Shown here one piece after another: positions 36,797-45,445 of a stretch of DNA of 64,000 bases. Position numbers and translations under genes: made by a program. Source of the stretch: Coriobacteriia bacterium. GTDB taxonomy: Bacteria; Actinomycetota; Coriobacteriia; Coriobacteriales; Eggerthellaceae. Location of the stretch: assembly GCA_030530215.1 (NCBI GenBank), contig JAUMVJ010000007.1, positions 1-64,000 of the forward strand, in the 5' to 3' direction. Every line of letters starts with the position of its first letter. Positions within the stretch are counted from its first letter, which is position 1. The notes beneath the pieces are model-generated. The model saw only the letters and a list, made by a program, of their open reading frames with translations. It made no database searches and was not told where the DNA came from.

Positions 36797-37470
36797 TGGC
36801 TTCCTTTTGCGCTGGTAGCCAGAGCTTAGACGATACGCTTGCCGGCTTGCATGAGCGCGGGCGCGCAGGCGAGCCTTTGAAGCTTGGCATCATGGGTGGG
36901 ACCTTCGATCCCATTCATGTGGGGCACTTGATTCTTGCCGAGCAGGTCCACGACGCGCTTGGCCTGGATTTCGTCCTCTTCATCCCAACAGGAAACCCAT
37001 CCTTTAAGCGCGACAAGCTGGTGCGCCCCGCCGACGATCGCCTTCGCATGGTCGAGCTTGCCATCGAAGGTAACCCCCATTTCCTCGTGAGCGATATGGA
37101 AGTTGTCCGCGAAGGTGTTACCTATACCCTTGATACCTTGCGGGAGCTTCACGCGCTTCTGCCCGCCGCCGAGCTTTTCTTCATCATGGGCTCGGATACC
37201 TTGCTTACCCTGGATCACTGGAGGGCCTCCGAAGAATTGGCAAAGCTCGCAATCTTCGTGGGCGTCAACCGCCCCGGCGACTCCTTGGCTTCCGAGGAGG
37301 ATCTGGGGCACTTGCGCGCGCTCGGTTTCAAGGCCCTGCTTCTTGATGCGCCTGCGCTCGAAGTTTCCTCAAGCGACATTCGTCAGCGCCTTGAAAGCGG
37401 TCGTTCTGTGAGGTATCTCGTTCCCGATTCGGTGATACGCTATGCTGATGAAAGGCGCTTATACCGATAA
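36796..37470 (+). CDS. nadD: Nicotinate-nucleotide adenylyltransferase
   Basis: Protein of 224 residues that makes NaAD in NAD synthesis. The nucleotidyltransferase motif GIMGGTFDPIHVGHL is at about residues 31-45, and the SSSDIRQRLESGRSVRYLVP end is typical. The first 29 residues are extra, and no strong ribosome site is seen, so translation may depend on coupling to proA; a later start cannot be excluded. Order nadD-yqeK-rsfS is widely conserved. Confidence 0.95.
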   Translation: MASFCAGSQSLDDTLAGLHERGRAGEPLKLGIMGGTFDPIHVGHLILAEQVHDALGLDFVLFIPTGNPSFKRDKLVRPADDRLRMVELAIEGNPHFLVSDMEVVREGVTYTLDTLRELHALLPAAELFFIMGSDTLLTLDHWRASEELAKLAIFVGVNRPGDSLASEEDLGHLRALGFKALLLDAPALEVSSSDIRQRLESGRSVRYLVPDSVIRYADERRLYR

Positions 37471-37508
37471 GCTCGCTTGATCATCTTCAAGATCGGAGGG
37501 GTCCAATC

Positions 37509-38549
37509 ATGGGGAAGCTCGAAAAGAAGCTCAAGAAGAATCGTCGCGAATTCGACGCCGCCGAGCGCTATTCCGACAAGCAGATAGATAAGACGCTCGC
37601 CAAGATCCTTGCCAACAAGAAGATCTCGGCCAAGCGTGCTCGCAAGCTTTTCAAGGCGCAGGATGAGGTAGATCGCTTGTCTGCCCGCGTTGAGCGCCTT
37701 GAGTTCAAGCTGGCGAAAAAGAAGGCCAAGGCTAACCGCCGGGAGCTCATCCGCTCTATCGAGGATGCCGCCGAAGGCGTTGAGCAGAAGGTTTGCACTG
37801 GCGATCCGGCCGATTCTTCAGCCGCATCAACCAAGGAGGCTCAGGCTGGAGTCGCCCAAAGCTCTTCTTCTGCGGCTCATCAGGCTGCAAAGGAGCAGGC
37901 AGCTCGTGAGCTCTCCGAGTTTGCCTATAAGCCGACCCGCGGTGCTCTTCCTAATCCAAGCAATCCGTACTCTCAAGGCAACTTCGATTATCTATCGGCG
38001 CTCCTGCAAAAGCGCGTGAAGGCCTCGCGCTACGAGCATTCCTTGGCGGTGTCCGAAACTGCGGCCAAGCTTGCGCAGGCATACGGCCTTGATGTGCCGC
38101 AGGCGCGCATCGCCGGTTTGCTTCACGATTGGGACAAAGCTCTTGATCATGAGCACTTGGTGCGTCGCATCACCGATTTCAACCTGGATATAAGCGCTCA
38201 AATTGTTGCAGGCATGCCCTATGTGCTCCATGGGCCTACGGCGGCGGCCGTTTTGCGCAAGCGGTTCCCCGAGCTCAGGCCAGCGGTATTCAGTGCCATC
38301 GAGAAGCACACGCTTGGTTCGCCCAATATGTCTGCGCTCGAAATGGTTGTCATGGTCGCCGATAAAATCGAGCCTGGTCATGACGTTGCCGCCTATCGCG
38401 ACCTGTACGACCAGATTGGCGTGCTTCCTTTGGAAGACCTTTTCTTCCAGGTGCTTAAGCTCGGCTTGGTCTACGTGCTCGACTCCGCCAAGCCCTTCAG
38501 CCAAGAATCGGTTGACGTTTGGAACTACTACGTGGAAAAGCTCATTTAA
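37509..38549 (+). CDS. yqeK: YqeK-like HD-domain hydrolase with coiled-coil extension
   Basis: Protein of 346 residues. The C-terminal 190 residues match the YqeK HD family, which cleaves diadenosine tetraphosphate symmetrically: YEHSLAVSE, GLLHDWDK, and MVADKIEPG supply the metal ligands. The first 150 residues are an addition: a Lys/Glu/Arg-rich stretch with heptad-like spacing (about 1-85), then a Ser/Ala linker. It may bind RNA or ribosomes, but that is speculation. GGAGGGG precedes the ATG. Sits between nadD and rsfS as usual. Confidence 0.88.
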   Translation: MGKLEKKLKKNRREFDAAERYSDKQIDKTLAKILANKKISAKRARKLFKAQDEVDRLSARVERLEFKLAKKKAKANRRELIRSIEDAAEGVEQKVCTGDPADSSAASTKEAQAGVAQSSSSAAHQAAKEQAARELSEFAYKPTRGALPNPSNPYSQGNFDYLSALLQKRVKASRYEHSLAVSETAAKLAQAYGLDVPQARIAGLLHDWDKALDHEHLVRRITDFNLDISAQIVAGMPYVLHGPTAAAVLRKRFPELRPAVFSAIEKHTLGSPNMSALEMVVMVADKIEPGHDVAAYRDLYDQIGVLPLEDLFFQVLKLGLVYVLDSAKPFSQESVDVWNYYVEKLI

Positions 38550-38690
38550 AAGCTTAGGTACAGCAAAGGTGTTTCAGGTAAGATAGCTTTCCTTTGAATA
38601 ACGGATTTTGAGCGCTAGGACTAAGCCTGGGCGCTTTAGCAGCTGATTTTAGTTTTAGGCTTTAAGCCCTAAATTGATGAAAGGTATTTG

Positions 38691-39119
38691 ATGGCAGATA
38701 TTTCTTCACTCGATATCGCTTTGGCGGCGGCGCGTGCCGCAGATGAGCGCAAGGCTTTCGACATCATGATCTTAGACGTGCGTGAGCTCGTTGACGTGAC
38801 CGACTACTTCGTTATCGCCACAGGGCGCAACAACCCTCAGGTTGAGGCCATCGTAAGCAACGTTGAGGACGAGCTTATCGATAAGCTGGGCGTGAAGCCC
38901 AACCACCGCGAGGGCGCCAACGATCCTGGTTGGAAGCTCATCGACTACGGCGACGTCGTGGTTGACGTGTTCCAGCCCGAGGTTCGTGAGTATTACCGCC
39001 TGGAATCCCTTTGGGGCGACGCCAAGGTGGTCGATCTGGCTCAGGCCGGCATCGAGAACCCCGAGTATTCCGATCGCATTGGTAAGCTCGTGGAGCGTCA
39101 CGAGGGCGCAGCAAACTAA
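38691..39119 (+). CDS. rsfS: Ribosome silencing factor RsfS
   Basis: Protein of 142 residues that binds L14 and blocks subunit joining when nutrients are low. Family features: DIMILDVRELVDVTDYFVIATG, then DPGWKLIDYGDVVVDVFQPEVREYY. GAAAGG lies 6 nt before the ATG at 38691. Confidence 0.96.
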   Translation: MADISSLDIALAAARAADERKAFDIMILDVRELVDVTDYFVIATGRNNPQVEAIVSNVEDELIDKLGVKPNHREGANDPGWKLIDYGDVVVDVFQPEVREYYRLESLWGDAKVVDLAQAGIENPEYSDRIGKLVERHEGAAN

Positions 39120-39133
39120 AGCACCAATGCTAC

Positions 39134-39168
39134 GAGGCCCGAACGAATACGTTCGGGCCTCTTCTTTT
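39134..39168 (+). terminator. Terminator after rsfS
   Basis: GAGGCCCGAACG at 39134-39145 pairs perfectly with CGTTCGGGCCTC at 39150-39161 around AATA, then TTCTTTT. Confidence 0.92.
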
Positions 39169-39217
39169 AACAAGAGGATTTTAGGGCCTCACAGGGCCTA
39201 AAGGGAAGGTTGCCTTT

Positions 39218-40657
39218 ATGAACGACGAGGAGATTTTGCGCTTGGCCAAGGAGTACTTGGCGGCGAACTGGGGAGGCATGCTGGCCGATATCGAAAGTCT
39301 GGTGAAAATTCCCTCGCTCAAGGAAGAGTGCAGCGCCGATGCTGACGCCGGCGCTCCATGGGGCCCGGGGCCTAAGGCGGGATTGGAGGCAGGTCTTGGC
39401 CTGGCCGAGCGCTTCGGTTTTGCGCCTACCAATCTTGATGGGTGCATTGGATTTGCCGACTTGCCAGGTGAGCATGAAGCGCAGTTGGGCATCATCGGGC
39501 ATATGGACGTGGTGCCCGCTGGGCCGGGGTGGGACTTCGAGCCTTTTGCCCTCACGCGTAAGGACGGCTATCTGCTCGGGCGCGGCGTTGTGGACGATAA
39601 GGGCCCTTCGGTTGTTGCTTTGCACGCCGTCAACTTTGCTTCAGCTCACGCAAAGGAATTTTTTGGCAGCGACAAGCTGCCTTACACCGTGCGTTTCATT
39701 TTCGGCGCCGACGAGGAATGCGGGATGGGGGACATCCCTTATTACCGCGCCGCGCAGCCCGACCCCGCCTTTCTTTTTACACCCGATGCGGAATTCCCCG
39801 TTTGCCATGGCGAGAAGGGACATTTCGACGCAAGCTTGGTTTCTGGCAAGCTTGACGGCTGCATCGTTTCTTTCAAGGGTGGTACTGCTCCAAACGCAGT
39901 TCCGGGTTTGGCGAAGTGTCTTATCCGCATAGGGGAGGGCACGCTCCCAAAGGCAGAGCGAATCACGCAAACCGTGTTGGGCGATGGCTTACTTGAGCTT
40001 GAAGCACAGGGTTTGAGCGCACATGCCTCGACTCCTGAAGGCGGCATTAACGCCATCGGGCTTTTGGTTGATTATCTGCTTGAGTTTGCGCCCCTGGCGG
40101 AAGGGGAGCGCCGCTTCCTTGAGCTTGAGTCGACGATCATGTCGAGCACGGCAGGCGCCGGCGTTGGCCTGGCAACAAGCGATGCCGATTTCGGTGCCCT
40201 TACCTTGGTTGCTGGCTTGATCGATTTTGAAGAGGGGCGCCTTCGTCAGAGCATCGATTGTCGTTATCCCACGTCTACGAACAAAGACAAGCTGGAGGCT
40301 CAGCTTTCAAATCTTGCGCAGGAGCATGGGGCCACGCTGGAGGATGCTCGCGCGCAGGAGCCATTCCTGGTTAATGCCTCATCGCCCGAGATTCAAGCTT
40401 TGCTTGATGCATACTGCCAGGTTACCGGGGAGGATGCCAAGCCTTTCACGATGGGCGGCGGCACCTATGCCCGCGAGTTCACGAACGCTGCGAGCTTCGG
40501 GCCTGAATTCCCGAACCAGGAAAACCCCAGTTGGGTAGGTGGCATGCATGGCCCGAACGAAGGCGTATCCGAGGATAGCCTGCAGCAGGCCTTCCTTATT
40601 TATTGTTTGGCTATTGTGAAACTTATGGCTTTGGATTTGGGCGGCGCAAAGGCTTAA
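39218..40657 (+). CDS. M20 family dipeptidase, PepV/Sapep-like
   Basis: Protein of 479 residues of the two-zinc M20 peptidases. Metal and catalytic motifs: GHMDVVPAG, GRGVVDDKGPSV, FGADEECGMGDI, and the late MGGGTYAREF. It probably cleaves dipeptides or beta-Ala dipeptides in the cytoplasm. Length fits PepV (about 470). GGAAGG lies about 9 nt upstream of the ATG. Single-gene unit flanked by terminators. Confidence 0.9.
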   Translation: MNDEEILRLAKEYLAANWGGMLADIESLVKIPSLKEECSADADAGAPWGPGPKAGLEAGLGLAERFGFAPTNLDGCIGFADLPGEHEAQLGIIGHMDVVPAGPGWDFEPFALTRKDGYLLGRGVVDDKGPSVVALHAVNFASAHAKEFFGSDKLPYTVRFIFGADEECGMGDIPYYRAAQPDPAFLFTPDAEFPVCHGEKGHFDASLVSGKLDGCIVSFKGGTAPNAVPGLAKCLIRIGEGTLPKAERITQTVLGDGLLELEAQGLSAHASTPEGGINAIGLLVDYLLEFAPLAEGERRFLELESTIMSSTAGAGVGLATSDADFGALTLVAGLIDFEEGRLRQSIDCRYPTSTNKDKLEAQLSNLAQEHGATLEDARAQEPFLVNASSPEIQALLDAYCQVTGEDAKPFTMGGGTYAREFTNAASFGPEFPNQENPSWVGGMHGPNEGVSEDSLQQAFLIYCLAIVKLMALDLGGAKA

Positions 40658-40778
40658 GCGGGTGGGTCCTGAGCGGAGGGGGTGCTCCGGCAAGCCTCTA
40701 GCAGCGAAGCTGAGGGTATGTCCGCGCTGAGGCTAGCGACAGCTGTGCGAACGTGCGGCGTCGGACCTTCAGCAAACG

Positions 40779-40816
40779 ACGGCCGCCTGGGCGAACAAGG
40801 GTGCCCTGGCGGCCGT
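40779..40816. terminator. Bidirectional terminator between convergent genes
   Basis: A 13-bp stem: 40779-40791 (ACGGCCGCCTGGG) with 40804-40816 (CCCTGGCGGCCGT), with one T-T mismatch. Short T-runs on both strands allow it to serve the dipeptidase and the methyltransferase. Bases 40658-40778 hold no gene. Confidence 0.75.
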
Positions 40817-40820
40817 TTGA

Positions 40821-42137
40821 CTATTTGGAGCGCTTAAGGATCGATACCGTTTCGATGTGATAAGTCTGCGGGAACAGGTCGACCGGAGTCGCTTGCACAA
40901 GCTCGTAACCCACCGCGCGCAGACGGGCGATGTCGCGTGCCCAGGTGGCGGGGTCGCAGCTTACGTAGGCAAGCTTTTCGGGGCCCGCCTCGGCGATGCT
41001 TTCGGCCACTCCCTTGGCAAGGCCGGCTCGTGGCGGGTCAACCACCAGGGCATCTAAGTGTCCCAGTTGGGGAAGCTCGCGGGCGCTGTCGCCGCCGATG
41101 ACCTCTGCCCAGGTTCCGTTGGTTTCCAGGTTTCGACGCAAATCGCGCACCGAGGATGCGGCGGATTCAACCGCAAATACCTCGTCAGCGTAATCGGCCA
41201 AAGGAAGCGTGAAAGTTCCGGCGCCGCAGTACAGGTCGGCCACGCGGTCGTCTTCTTGAACGTCGAGCCCCTCTATCACCAGCTTGATCATCTTCTCGGC
41301 CTGCGCGGTGTTCACCTGGAAGAAGCTTGGCGCGCTGATAAGGTATTTGAAGTCGCCCAGCTGCTCCTCCCAGCATCCTTTGCCGGAAAGGCGCTCGACG
41401 CCCTTGACTTTGCGTGCTTTGCCAGGGTCGGCCATAACGCGCACGATGCTGGTGTTCTTAAGCGCGTCGCCCAGCGTTTTGGCAACAACGGCGCGCGGGA
41501 AGGGGCCAGGCTTGGTCCATAAGGCAATCTCGGTATCTTTGGTTCTAAGGCTGTGGCGCACGCCCACGCGGAATACCCCTAGGTCGCCGGAGCGCGAAAG
41601 GAAGGCGAGCGCGCCGCGCAGCGAGCCTGGCGCCTTTTCGATTCCGCGAGCAGCTACCGGGCAGCTTTTAGGTGCGGCTAGATTGCTGCTCCCCGCTTCA
41701 TGAAAGCCCAGTTGGAAGTGTCCGCGTGCGTCGGCAAAGGCCGCAAGCTCAAGTTTGTTGCGGTATCCCACCTGGCGCTTCGAGCCGACGGCGGGCGCCA
41801 CCAGCTCTTCAGCCACGTCGCGCGCAAGGCCGCCGACACGGCTCAGCTGGTTTACCACGTCGGCACGCTTGGCCTTAAGCTGTTCCTCATAGGAAAGCCC
41901 CATCCATGGGCAGCCACCGCATATCCCCGCATGAGGGCAAGCAGGCTTTTCACGCAAAGGGGAGCGCTCCAGGATTTTTACGGTGCGCACTTCCATAAGA
42001 GAGCTTGTTTCCTTCGTCACTTCTGCTTCAACGACATCGCCGGGAAGGGCGCCTAAGACGAAGGCGACTTTGCCCGATTCGGCATGCGCTATTGCGCGGG
42101 GCCCATGGGACAGGCCGCTTATGGTGAATGTTTCCAT
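40821..42137 (-). CDS. 23S rRNA (uracil-5)-methyltransferase, RlmD-like
   Basis: Protein of 438 residues that methylates uracil C5 with SAM, in rRNA or tRNA. An N-terminal TRAM-like domain (about 1-60) is followed by the Fe-S cysteine cluster CPHAGICGGCPW, a SAM site (ADLYCGAGTFTLPLA), the DPPRAGL motif and the catalytic Cys in LAYVSCDPATWARD. The frame is open to 42347, but that part is antisense to tRNA-Arg, giving the well-known artefact CPRQDSNLRLSAPEADALS, so the start is set at METFTISG (42137). Target base not readable from sequence. Confidence 0.9.
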   Translation of the reverse strand: METFTISGLSHGPRAIAHAESGKVAFVLGALPGDVVEAEVTKETSSLMEVRTVKILERSPLREKPACPHAGICGGCPWMGLSYEEQLKAKRADVVNQLSRVGGLARDVAEELVAPAVGSKRQVGYRNKLELAAFADARGHFQLGFHEAGSSNLAAPKSCPVAARGIEKAPGSLRGALAFLSRSGDLGVFRVGVRHSLRTKDTEIALWTKPGPFPRAVVAKTLGDALKNTSIVRVMADPGKARKVKGVERLSGKGCWEEQLGDFKYLISAPSFFQVNTAQAEKMIKLVIEGLDVQEDDRVADLYCGAGTFTLPLADYADEVFAVESAASSVRDLRRNLETNGTWAEVIGGDSARELPQLGHLDALVVDPPRAGLAKGVAESIAEAGPEKLAYVSCDPATWARDIARLRAVGYELVQATPVDLFPQTYHIETVSILKRSK

Positions 42138-42205
42138 CAAGGCTTTGATTCCTTTTTGTGTTGAATTGTACGAAAAGTATTTTAACGTATAGAATAAGTC
42201 GTTAA

Positions 42206-42281
42206 GCCCTCGTAGCTCAGGGGATAGAGCGTCTGCCTCCGGAGCAGAAAGTCGCAGGTTCGAATCCTGTCGAGGGCACCA
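42206..42281 (+). tRNA. tRNA-Arg (anticodon CCG)
   Basis: A 76-nt cloverleaf: acceptor GCCCTCG with CGAGGGC, anticodon stem TCTGC/GCAGA around CTCCGGA giving CCG, T-loop GGTTCGAATCC, encoded CCA. It reads CGG codons. Confidence 0.95.
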
Positions 42282-42392
42282 GTTTTCCCTGGTGGCTGCC
42301 GCGTATTGCCGATGTCGCCCAAGGTAAGCCGAATCCGCTTCGGCCAAGCTTGCGAAAACTGGTCACCCGACCAAGAGAGGAATCTCAAATTT

Positions 42393-43703
42393 ATGAACAA
42401 CGAGCTCTTTCAAAAGGCACGCAGTTCCTATGTGGCAAAGGATTTTGAGTCTGCCTTGGCGCAGTTTACCGATTGCCTGCAAGATCACGAGATAGCGCTT
42501 GAACCGGGCGAGATGGGCCTTTTGTATCACCAGATCGGCAACTGCCTGGTTAAGCTGCACGATCCCGAGGAAGCCATTCGCGCCTACACTCAGGCTGGCT
42601 TCGACAAGGATTACGACTCCCTGGGCGCTGTGAGCTACAACCTGGGCATGGTCTACGCCTCCCAGCATGATTACGAGGATGCCGTCGAGTACTTTAAAAA
42701 GGCTATCGACGACAAGTCCTACCCCACGCCTTTCAAGGCCTACCAGGCCATGGGCAATGCGCTGCTGAAACTCGGCAAGTCAGCCGAGGCTGGCGCCGCT
42801 TTCCGTACCGCCGCCCTTGACGAGCGCAATCCCGACCCGACGCGTGCCCTGTTGAATCTGGGCGTCTGCTTCATGGCACTCAATCGCCCGCTCGACGCGG
42901 TGGCCTCTTACGAGAGCGCCCTCCAGTTCGAGATGGCGCCTTCCACGCGCAACAAGCTCTTCGCCAACATGGGCCAGGCCTATGTTTCGGCCGGAAAGAA
43001 CGAGAAGGCTGTTCGCGCCTTCGAAACCTCCTTGGCTGACAAAACCTATGTCTTGAACGACGCTGCCAACGTTGATTACCAGCGTGCCGTTGCCGCTGTT
43101 GCCTCAGGCGTTGCCGAGGAAGCCGAGCCCGAGCAGGAAAACGATTTGTCTGGCCTGGACGTTCCTGCAGACGGCATGCCCCTGCAGGATGTCGACAATT
43201 CAGCTCAGGCAACCACGGTTATGCAGGCGGTCGACCCTTCCGAGAGCGGCTTTTTCGAGCAAGCAAGCGCCAACTCCGAGAACTTCGCCGAGTGGGGCCA
43301 GGTTGCCATGAAGAAGAAGCGCCGCGGCGGCTGCCTGAAGGCCGTTATCGTGCTTTTGGTGCTGGTCATCCTTGCAGTTGGTGGCACCGCCTTGGTTATT
43401 ACCCAGGGTTTGGGCTTCCCCTCTAAAGAGGACGTGGCTCTTGACCTGATGAGCAACCCTTCATCTGAAGACGTCTATGCAAGTTCGCTTGACGCCACCG
43501 CGCGTCAGCAGATCGCCGACACCTTGGTTGCCGATACTACGGCAACGGTAAAGGGCGATTCCGTTACCATGACCACCGCTAAGGTTTACGTCGAGGCTAC
43601 GGCCGAGGGCGGCTCCACGGTCAACTACGAAATCGACCTGGTGCGAGACGGCATCTCCTGGAAGGTCAGCGGCGCATCCTTTAATTTCGCCAGCCAGCAA
43701 TAG
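42393..43703 (+). CDS. TPR-repeat protein with C-terminal membrane anchor
   Basis: Protein of 436 residues, function unknown. About six tetratricopeptide repeats fill residues 1-230 (for example LGMVYASQHDYEDAVEYFKKA and GQAYVSAGKNEKAVRAFETSL). An acidic linker follows, then a basic stop (KKKRRGG), one membrane helix (about 315-337) and an extracytoplasmic domain of about 95 residues. The TPR part would be in the cytoplasm, so the protein could link a cytoplasmic complex to the envelope. The ATG at 42393 follows GAGAGG. The frame is open upstream to 42306, but that part lies in the tRNA spacer. Confidence 0.85.
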   Translation: MNNELFQKARSSYVAKDFESALAQFTDCLQDHEIALEPGEMGLLYHQIGNCLVKLHDPEEAIRAYTQAGFDKDYDSLGAVSYNLGMVYASQHDYEDAVEYFKKAIDDKSYPTPFKAYQAMGNALLKLGKSAEAGAAFRTAALDERNPDPTRALLNLGVCFMALNRPLDAVASYESALQFEMAPSTRNKLFANMGQAYVSAGKNEKAVRAFETSLADKTYVLNDAANVDYQRAVAAVASGVAEEAEPEQENDLSGLDVPADGMPLQDVDNSAQATTVMQAVDPSESGFFEQASANSENFAEWGQVAMKKKRRGGCLKAVIVLLVLVILAVGGTALVITQGLGFPSKEDVALDLMSNPSSEDVYASSLDATARQQIADTLVADTTATVKGDSVTMTTAKVYVEATAEGGSTVNYEIDLVRDGISWKVSGASFNFASQQ

Positions 43704-43799
43704 CGGGCCTGGCGGCAAGAGTAACTCTGCAAACAGTTTAGGTTTAGCCATTCGCGCCCCGATGGGCGCTGATGAACAAAGATTTCGAAAGGAATGAAT

Positions 43800-44207
43800 A
43801 TGGCAATCGAGAAGACTTACAACATGATTAAGCCCGACGGTGTGAAGAACGGCCACATCGGCGAGATCATCACCCGCATCGAGCGCGTCGGCCTGACCAT
43901 CGAGCGCATGGAGCTCGCTATGGTTACCCCCGAGGAGGCCAAGGCTAACTACGCCGAGCACGAGGGCAAGCCTTTCTACGACGGCCTTATCTCCTACATC
44001 ACCTCCGGCCCCGTCGTGAAGATGGTTGTCTCCGGTGAGAACGCTGTTGCCACCATGCGCAAGCTCATGGGCGCCACCAACTGCGCTGAGGCAGCTCCTG
44101 GCACCATCCGTGGCGACTTCGGCCTGACTGTCGACGAGAACGTCATTCACGGTTCCGACTCCGTTGAGTCTGCCCAGCGCGAGATTGGCGTTTTCTTCGG
44201 CGCATAA
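43800..44207 (+). CDS. ndk: Nucleoside diphosphate kinase
   Basis: Protein of 135 residues that balances NTP pools. It has the start YNMIKPDGVKNGHIGEII, the segment SGPVVKMVVSGENAV and the catalytic His in NVIHGSDSVESAQREI. AAAGGA at 43788-43793 fits the ATG at 43800 better than the one at 43794. Confidence 0.97.
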   Translation: MAIEKTYNMIKPDGVKNGHIGEIITRIERVGLTIERMELAMVTPEEAKANYAEHEGKPFYDGLISYITSGPVVKMVVSGENAVATMRKLMGATNCAEAAPGTIRGDFGLTVDENVIHGSDSVESAQREIGVFFGA

Positions 44208-44238
44208 AGCCGTTTGGCTTATTCTTCAAATATTTTTC

Positions 44239-44273
44239 AACAAGGGCTTTGCGTGTGCTGAGCCCTTGTTTTG
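44239..44273 (+). terminator. Terminator after ndk
   Basis: AACAAGGGCT at 44239-44248 pairs with AGCCCTTGTT at 44261-44270 around a 12-nt loop, then TT. Confidence 0.75.
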
Positions 44274-44331
44274 CGCTTGGCGACCTGCGTTTTTGAAGTG
44301 AACATAGATTTCCTGTAGGCTTTGTTCTGTG

Positions 44332-44340
44332 TGATAGAAT
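44332..44340 (+). promoter_or_regulatory. Extended -10 promoter of the mre operon
   Basis: TGA followed by TAGAAT (44335-44340) forms an extended -10 element 35 bases before the mreB start. A matching -35 is weak. Confidence 0.45.
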
Positions 44341-44374
44341 TCAAGTTCGCAAAACATACTTGTTAGGACTATGC

Positions 44375-45430
44375 ATGTCTTTTCTTGATTTCCTAGGCAA
44401 TGCCACCAATTCGGCTTCGTACGATATGGCAATCGACCTTGGTACTGCAAATACGTTGGTGGCCATCACCGGCCAGGGCATCGTTATCAACGAGCCCTCC
44501 GTTGTCGCGCTCGAGCGCAATACCAATCGCGTGCTCGCCGTTGGTCATGAAGCGAAGAACATGATCAACCATACCCCCGACACTTTTATGGCTGAACATC
44601 CTTTGCACGATGGCGTTATCGCAGATTACGACGTCACCGAAGCAATGCTTTCCGCCTTCATCAACAAGGCTGCTCCTAGGCGCTACCCCTGGCAGCCCAA
44701 GCCCCGCATCGTCGTCTGCATCCCCTGCGGCGCCACTTCGGTCGAGAAGCGCGCCGTTTTCGAGGCAACCATCCAGGCGGGCGCACGTCAGGCCTACCTC
44801 ATCGAAGAACCCATGGCTGCTGCCATGGGCGCCGATCTTCCCGTCACCGAGCCCACCGGCTCCATGGTCATTGACATCGGTGGCGGTACCACCGAGGTCG
44901 CCGTTATTTCCTTGGGCGGTATTGTTACCTCCAGCTCCCTGCGTTTGGCGGGCAACAAGCTCGACGAGGCCATCGCGGTTCATCTGCGCGACCTTCTGGG
45001 CATCAAGATCGGCGAGCGCACGGCCGAGGTCATCAAAATCAAGATCGGCTCCATCCTTCCCTTTGAGGACGGGCGCGAGCGCGACATGATCATTTCCGGT
45101 CAGGACCTTATCACCGACCAGCCTAAAGAGGTCACCATTCAGTCCGAGGACGTACGTGAAGCTCTGCAGGCCCCCATCGACGAGATGGTTCTTCACATCA
45201 AGGAAACCTTCAAGAAGACCAACCCCGACCTCGCCTCCGACATCATCTCCAACGGCATTTTGCTCACGGGCGGCGGTGGCCTGCTTTCGGGCCTCGACCA
45301 GTACCTGAGTCAGCAGCTCGAGATTCCCGTCTGGACGAGTGAAACTGCTCTTACCAATGTCGTTTCCGGTTGCCTGAAGGTTCTTGAGACCCCAACCGCA
45401 CTCAAACAGGCTTTAATGCGTTCCAAGTAA
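44375..45430 (+). CDS. mreB: Rod-shape protein MreB
   Basis: Protein of 351 residues, a bacterial actin that guides lateral wall synthesis. Phosphate-1 motif MAIDLGTANTLV, phosphate-2 VIDIGGGTTEVAVISLGG, adenosine motif LLTGGGGLLSGLD. AGGA at 44365-44368 selects the ATG at 44375 over an upstream TTG in frame. First gene of mreBCD-mrdA-rodA. Confidence 0.96.
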   Translation: MSFLDFLGNATNSASYDMAIDLGTANTLVAITGQGIVINEPSVVALERNTNRVLAVGHEAKNMINHTPDTFMAEHPLHDGVIADYDVTEAMLSAFINKAAPRRYPWQPKPRIVVCIPCGATSVEKRAVFEATIQAGARQAYLIEEPMAAAMGADLPVTEPTGSMVIDIGGGTTEVAVISLGGIVTSSSLRLAGNKLDEAIAVHLRDLLGIKIGERTAEVIKIKIGSILPFEDGRERDMIISGQDLITDQPKEVTIQSEDVREALQAPIDEMVLHIKETFKKTNPDLASDIISNGILLTGGGGLLSGLDQYLSQQLEIPVWTSETALTNVVSGCLKVLETPTALKQALMRSK

Positions 45431-45445
45431 GCTGGTAGAAAACAA

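Noticed and set aside
42138..42347. N-terminal extension of the minus-strand rRNA methyltransferase frame
   Set aside because: It runs antisense through tRNA-Arg and yields the well-known artefact peptide of translated tRNA; no ribosome site supports it.
42206..42392. Integration site at tRNA-Arg
   Set aside because: No duplicated tRNA 3' end, integrase or composition shift follows the gene.
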